DNA of 64,000 nucleotides from Chryseobacterium pennae (GTDB lineage: Bacteria > Bacteroidota > Bacteroidia > Flavobacteriales > Weeksellaceae), in assembly GCF_003385515.1 (NCBI RefSeq), contig NZ_QNVT01000026.1:32915-96914 (forward strand), in the 5' to 3' direction. Of the stretch, positions 60,931-64,000 are shown one piece after another. The notes below the pieces were generated by a model. It saw nothing but the letters and a program-made list of their open reading frames with translations, did not search any database and was not told where the DNA came from. Each line of letters opens with the position of its first letter. The first letter of the stretch is position 1. A program made the translations under genes and the position numbers.

Positions 60931-61690
60931 CACCTTTCGAGAAGCGGGAACTGGTTGCTTATTCCGGATCAGAACACGGGATCAGCACTCGGAATGCGTG
61001 TAAACTTTTCATCCTAAAGAGTTCGGTATTTTATTACAAAAAGAAAAAAAACAATGAAGATGATAAAATCCGTGAGGAACTGGTTTTGCTCGCAGGACAG
61101 CATCATACCTGGGATTTTGGACGATGCACCACCGCTTGAGAAATTTGGGTTTTGGATGGAATCACAAGCGGGTTTATAGAATTTACAAATCAATGAAACT
61201 GAATCTGAGAAGCAAACGAAAGAAACGGCTTCCGGCGAGTTTTAAAGAATCATTGCTTCGTTCTGTTTATCCCAATGTAACGTGGAGTATGGATTTTATG
61301 CACGATACTTTGGAGAATGGTAAAAGCATGAGAAGTCTTAATATCATTGATGATTTTAACAGAGAAATCTTCAATATTACTATTGATAATAGTTTGCCAT
61401 CGACAAGAGTGGTTTTGCAACTGGAACATTAATCGACTGGCGTGGAAAACCATAAAAAATAAGAGTGGATAACGGTCTTGAGTTTATTGCAAAAAAATTA
61501 AAGATTGGTGCGTCAAGAATGAAATAGTTCTTCATTATATTCAGCCCGGAAAACCAACGCAAAACTCTCTGATAGAAAGATTCAACAGGACTTTTCGGAC
61601 AGAATTTTTGGATGTTTATCTTTTTGAAAACATCAGGCAGATGGGAAATTATTCAGAAATCTGGATGTATAATAATGTGAAGTAGTCAAG
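60918..61690 (+). pseudogene. IS3-family OrfB, decayed, 5' part
   Basis: The -1 frame from the slippery site reads TPFEKRELVAYSG and continues as an IS3 OrfB with the rve integrase domain (MHHRLRNLGFGWNHKRVYRIY, then VTWSMDFMHD, IIDDFNREI, DNGLEFIA and PTQNSLIERFNRTFRTEFL). At least three single-base deletions (about 61112, 61431, 61500) and one nonsense codon (in the GKP-x-KI stretch near 61455) break it. The frame stops at 61681-61683, about 10 bp before an IS481-type element begins; the gene resumes after it at 62912. Confidence 0.85.
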
Positions 61691-62911
61691 ACTTAATCTG
61701 ACAGTTGCGATAAATTAACAACTGTAAAATAGATTAGAGTTATGACAACACAAGAAAAAATCATCAAGAACAAACTGGGTGTTTTAGAACTTGCCCAGCA
61801 TCTAGGAAATGTATCAAGAGCCTGTAAAGTAATGGGCTATTCCAGAGACAGCTTTTATAGATTCAAAGAATTGTATGATCAAGGAGGCGAGCTTGCACTG
61901 CAAGAACTTTCTAGAAGAAAGCCTATATTAAAGAACCGAGTAGAAGAGCATATTGAAAAAGCTGTTGTCGATCTAGCTATAGACCAGCCTGCTTTAGGTC
62001 AATTACGTGTTTCTAATGAGCTGAAAAAGCAAGGCATATTAATATCTCCTGGAGGAGTTAGGAGTATATGGATGAGGCATGATCTGCAGACCTTCAAGCT
62101 CAGATTAAAAGCCTTAGAGGCAAAGTCTGCACAGGAAGGTATTGTTTTAACGGAAGCTCAGCTTGTAGCTCTAGAAAGAGCTAAAGAAGAGAAAAAGGCA
62201 CACGGTGAGATAGAAACTCATCATCCCGGATATCTAGGTGCTCAGGATACATACTATGTCGGGAATATTAAGGGAGTTGGACATATATATCAGCAAACTT
62301 TCATTGATACCTATTCCAAAGTCGCTTTTACAAAGCTGTATGATCGTAAGAATGCATTAGTTGCTGCAGATATGCTAAATGATCAGGTCGTACCATTTTT
62401 CGAGCAACATGACTTAAGGTTGTTAAGGATATTGACAGATCGAGGAACGGAATACTGCGGGGTAAGAGACCAGCATGAATATCAGCTCTATCTAGCCATC
62501 GAAGATATAGATCATACAAAAACCAAAGCAAAAAGTCCTCAAACAAATGGTATTTGCGAACGTTTCCATCGTACTATTCAGGACGAGTTTTATGCAGTTG
62601 CATTCAGAAAGAAAGTATACCGAAGCATTCAGGAACTCCAAAACGACCTTGATCGTTGGATGACTTACTATAATCAGGATCGTACCCATACAGGAAAGTA
62701 CTGCTTTGGAAAGACACCTATGCAGACCTTCAATGATACAATTAATTTGGCAAAAGAAAAGATGCTGGAGACACTAAAAGAAAATCAACTTGTTACTTAT
62801 CCGGTGCAAGAAAATAAGCAACAAGTTGAATCTATAGATTTTGCGGAAACATTACTATATTCGAATAGGCAATCTGACAATTTTTAAAAACAACCAACTG
62901 TCAGATCAAGT
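61691..62911 (+). mobile_element. IS481-type insertion sequence inside the IS3-type orfB
   Basis: About 1.22 kb with one transposase gene. Terminal inverted repeats are ACTTAATCTGACAGTTG (61691-61707) and its near-complement CAACTGTCAGATCAAGT (62895-62911), 16 of 17 matching. IS3 OrfB sequence lies on both sides, so the insertion is nested. A target duplication is not clear: AAGTAGT occurs at both junctions but not exactly at the repeat ends, so the boundaries may be off by some bases. Confidence 0.8.
61742..62887 (+). CDS. IS481-family transposase
   Basis: A 381-residue single-frame transposase. An N-terminal HTH (LGVLELAQHLGNVSRACKVMGYSRDSFYRFKELYD) is followed by a second HTH-like region and the DDE catalytic core: TFIDTYSKVAF (first Asp), RILTDRGTEYCG (second Asp) and KSPQTNGICERFHRTIQDEFY (Glu). 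It appears intact, unlike the flanking IS3 copies, so this element is younger and may still be active. Confidence 0.92.
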   Translation: MTTQEKIIKNKLGVLELAQHLGNVSRACKVMGYSRDSFYRFKELYDQGGELALQELSRRKPILKNRVEEHIEKAVVDLAIDQPALGQLRVSNELKKQGILISPGGVRSIWMRHDLQTFKLRLKALEAKSAQEGIVLTEAQLVALERAKEEKKAHGEIETHHPGYLGAQDTYYVGNIKGVGHIYQQTFIDTYSKVAFTKLYDRKNALVAADMLNDQVVPFFEQHDLRLLRILTDRGTEYCGVRDQHEYQLYLAIEDIDHTKTKAKSPQTNGICERFHRTIQDEFYAVAFRKKVYRSIQELQNDLDRWMTYYNQDRTHTGKYCFGKTPMQTFNDTINLAKEKMLETLKENQLVTYPVQENKQQVESIDFAETLLYSNRQSDNF

Positions 62912-63060
62912 AGTGGCTATTACAAATAATGAGCGACCCCATAAGGCTCTGCAATACCTCACGCCTAGAGATTTTTTATTGAAATATGGAAAGCTCAATC
63001 CTATAAACCAAATGAGTTTCCCACATTTTCAACAAAATTTTAACATCAACAACAAGAAAT
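62912..63060 (+). pseudogene. IS3-family OrfB, 3' part
   Basis: After the IS481-type element the IS3 reading resumes as NNERPHKALQYLTPRDFLLKYGKL, the conserved C-terminus of IS3 OrfB. The join to the 5' part is out of frame (an extra A near 62927). The exact end of the original gene is not clear. Confidence 0.75.
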
Positions 63061-63169
63061 TATTATTAACCGAAACTCTACTTTTGAGTGTACCTAGGTT
63101 AGGGAAGTTTACAATCAGTTTGGCAACAAAAGGGCGAGAAGATCTTATTCCTTTTGATCCAGTTCCCTT

Positions 63170-63640
63170 ACAATCCGGGGGCTTCCATATCTGCCACGGC
63201 TCCAATGATAGATACTGAAGATCTCCGCAGATAAAACAGCTCTTCTTTCTGATCGCATAGTAGGTTTTCTTTTCTTCCAATGATAGAAACTGCTCCTGCC
63301 ATCACACATCTTCCCGCCAGGAAAAACACTAGCGTTTTCTTTGATAAATTTATATCTTATCCGTCTCTCTTGGAGAAGATGCCTACCGCCTTTTTTAAGA
63401 TGTCACGCTCAAGCTTTGTTTCTTCAAGTTCCTTGCGAAGCCTCAGTAAATCTTCTCTTATAGGATCGGAGGAAATTTGTTTTTCCTTGGTAAGCTTACC
63501 TTCTTTGTCAAGCTTTCTTCAATTGCCTAGACTTTCTTTGCAAATACCCAATTCTTGAGCCACCAAGGATACATTGCCTCGCTGTTCACTTAATGATACT
63601 GCTTGGATCTTAAACTCTAAACTGTAATTTTTTCTTTTTC
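63170..63640 (-). pseudogene. Second decayed IS3-type element (OrfA plus start of OrfB)
   Basis: Read on the minus strand from about 63640: KNYSLEFKIQAVSLSEQRGNVSLVAQ, ELGICKESLGN-stop-RKLDKEG, then EETKLERDILKKAVGIFSKRDG and, in the next frame, IKENASVFPGGKMCDG and SAEIFSIYHWSRGRYGSP. That is an IS3 OrfA followed by the beginning of OrfB, with a frameshift near the start, a TGA in place of a Trp codon and further shifts, and it is truncated near 63170. It is a different IS3 subgroup from the plus-strand copy. Confidence 0.75.
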
Positions 63641-63747
63641 ATACTCTTAAAGCTAAACAGTATAAGAATTGTGTCCTAACAAAGTTAGCAACTCCAATTT
63701 ACAGCTATCACAAATGTACAACTTATTTGGACTGTAATTTACAGTGG

Positions 63748-63777
63748 TTAACACTAGTTAACACTAGTTAACACTAG
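63748..63777 (+). repeat. Three tandem 10-bp repeats
   Basis: TTAACACTAG is repeated three times, then TTAG. It lies between the IS remnants and the lipoprotein gene; it may mark an old IS end or a protein-binding array. Confidence 0.75.
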
Positions 63778-63906
63778 TTAGTAGTCGATTAACAATTTAG
63801 CTTATAGGACTTCTTTAAGTTTGCATATCCAAATTAATCAAAAATGTATTAGTAAATAGTTAGATAATGATTATAAAATTATTAAGGTTCCTATAATCTA
63901 AAAAAA

Positions 63907-64000
63907 ATGAAAATGAAAAGTAATTTGATTACTCTATTTTACCTTTTAATATTCATCTTTTTTATTAGTTGCGAAAAATCCTTTACAGAAGAATTAAATG
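63907..64000 (+). CDS. Start of a lipoprotein gene (partial)
   Basis: The first 31 codons, open to the right edge. A second ATG is 6 bp in. The sequence MKMKSNLITLFYLLIFIFFISC ends in a lipobox (FISC, Cys22), so the product is a lipoprotein; too little is present to name it. It lies in the putative integrated element after the IS graveyard. Confidence 0.65.
   Translation, partial: MKMKSNLITLFYLLIFIFFISCEKSFTEELN

Noticed and set aside
1..64000. CRISPR array
   Set aside because: No regularly spaced repeat-spacer pattern is visible; the only short tandem repeat (63748-63777) has no spacers.
1..64000. rRNA genes or further tRNA genes
   Set aside because: Apart from tRNA-Ser at 58357 no T-arm (GTTCGAAT type) in a plausible cloverleaf and no rRNA-like sequence was noticed by eye.

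Overview
The window looks like chromosomal DNA from a Bacteroidota/Flavobacteriia organism, most likely Chryseobacterium or a close relative. The basis is A/T-rich DNA, frequent TAnnTTTG promoter -7 boxes with no clear Shine-Dalgarno sites, a type IX secretion sorting domain, GLPGLI and TonB-type barrel proteins, a split transketolase, and close similarity of housekeeping proteins to that genus as I remember them. No database search was run.

Layout. 0-9 kb: end of a SecG-like gene, recR with a glycosyltransferase, a LURP-one-like protein, a lipoprotein, pepD, a LOG-family hydrolase, a ferredoxin/ferredoxin-NADP reductase pair, a DUF3108 protein and a small barrel protein. 9.4-15.0 kb: a compact locus with a small exported peptide, a strong palindrome, a membrane-anchored protein, an HTTM (vitamin K-dependent carboxylase-like) membrane protein, a TonB-plug-type outer-membrane barrel, a GLPGLI protein and a DCC1-like CxxC protein; one copy of a 21-bp repeat lies on each side. 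15.3-24 kb: pheS, a YceI lipoprotein, an orphan ABC ATPase, yjdM, an RsmB-type methyltransferase, asnB and a secreted protein of unknown function. 24-30 kb: an MFS exporter, then a redox/stress run with two pirins, two YjdJ-type acetyltransferases, an FMN reductase, a TMEM175 channel, YjdI and OsmC. 30-37 kb: a sodium:solute symporter, a T9SS metalloprotease, a secreted protein and split transketolase.

37.5-42.3 kb: nine minus-strand genes mixing small membrane proteins, a DUF3829-like lipoprotein and acidic DUF4303/DUF4375-like proteins of the sort used as immunity proteins, with no toxin in sight. 42.5-48.4 kb: a TPR/HTH regulator followed by a peptide-modification (RiPP) locus of the grasp-with-spasm type: precursor with a Gly-Gly leader, hairpin, lipoprotein, ATP-grasp ligase, a 60-residue protein, and a SPASM protein lacking the radical-SAM CX3CX2C motif; the last three genes overlap by ATGA. 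48.4-58.3 kb: an Lrp regulator, giant tamB diverging from tsaD with 4 bp between their starts, rsmE, a TrmH methyltransferase and ansA.

58.3-64 kb: tRNA-Ser(GGA) followed by a tyrosine recombinase and an insertion-sequence graveyard. An IS481-type element sits inside a decayed IS3-type element, and a second decayed IS3 copy lies beside it on the other strand. This is the likely edge of an integrated element running off the right end, where a lipoprotein gene starts. The two best candidates for under-described biology are the peptide/HTTM/barrel locus (9.4-15 kb) and the SPASM/ATP-grasp locus (45-48.4 kb). Both place a short precursor-like gene ahead of a strong hairpin and then the processing genes.
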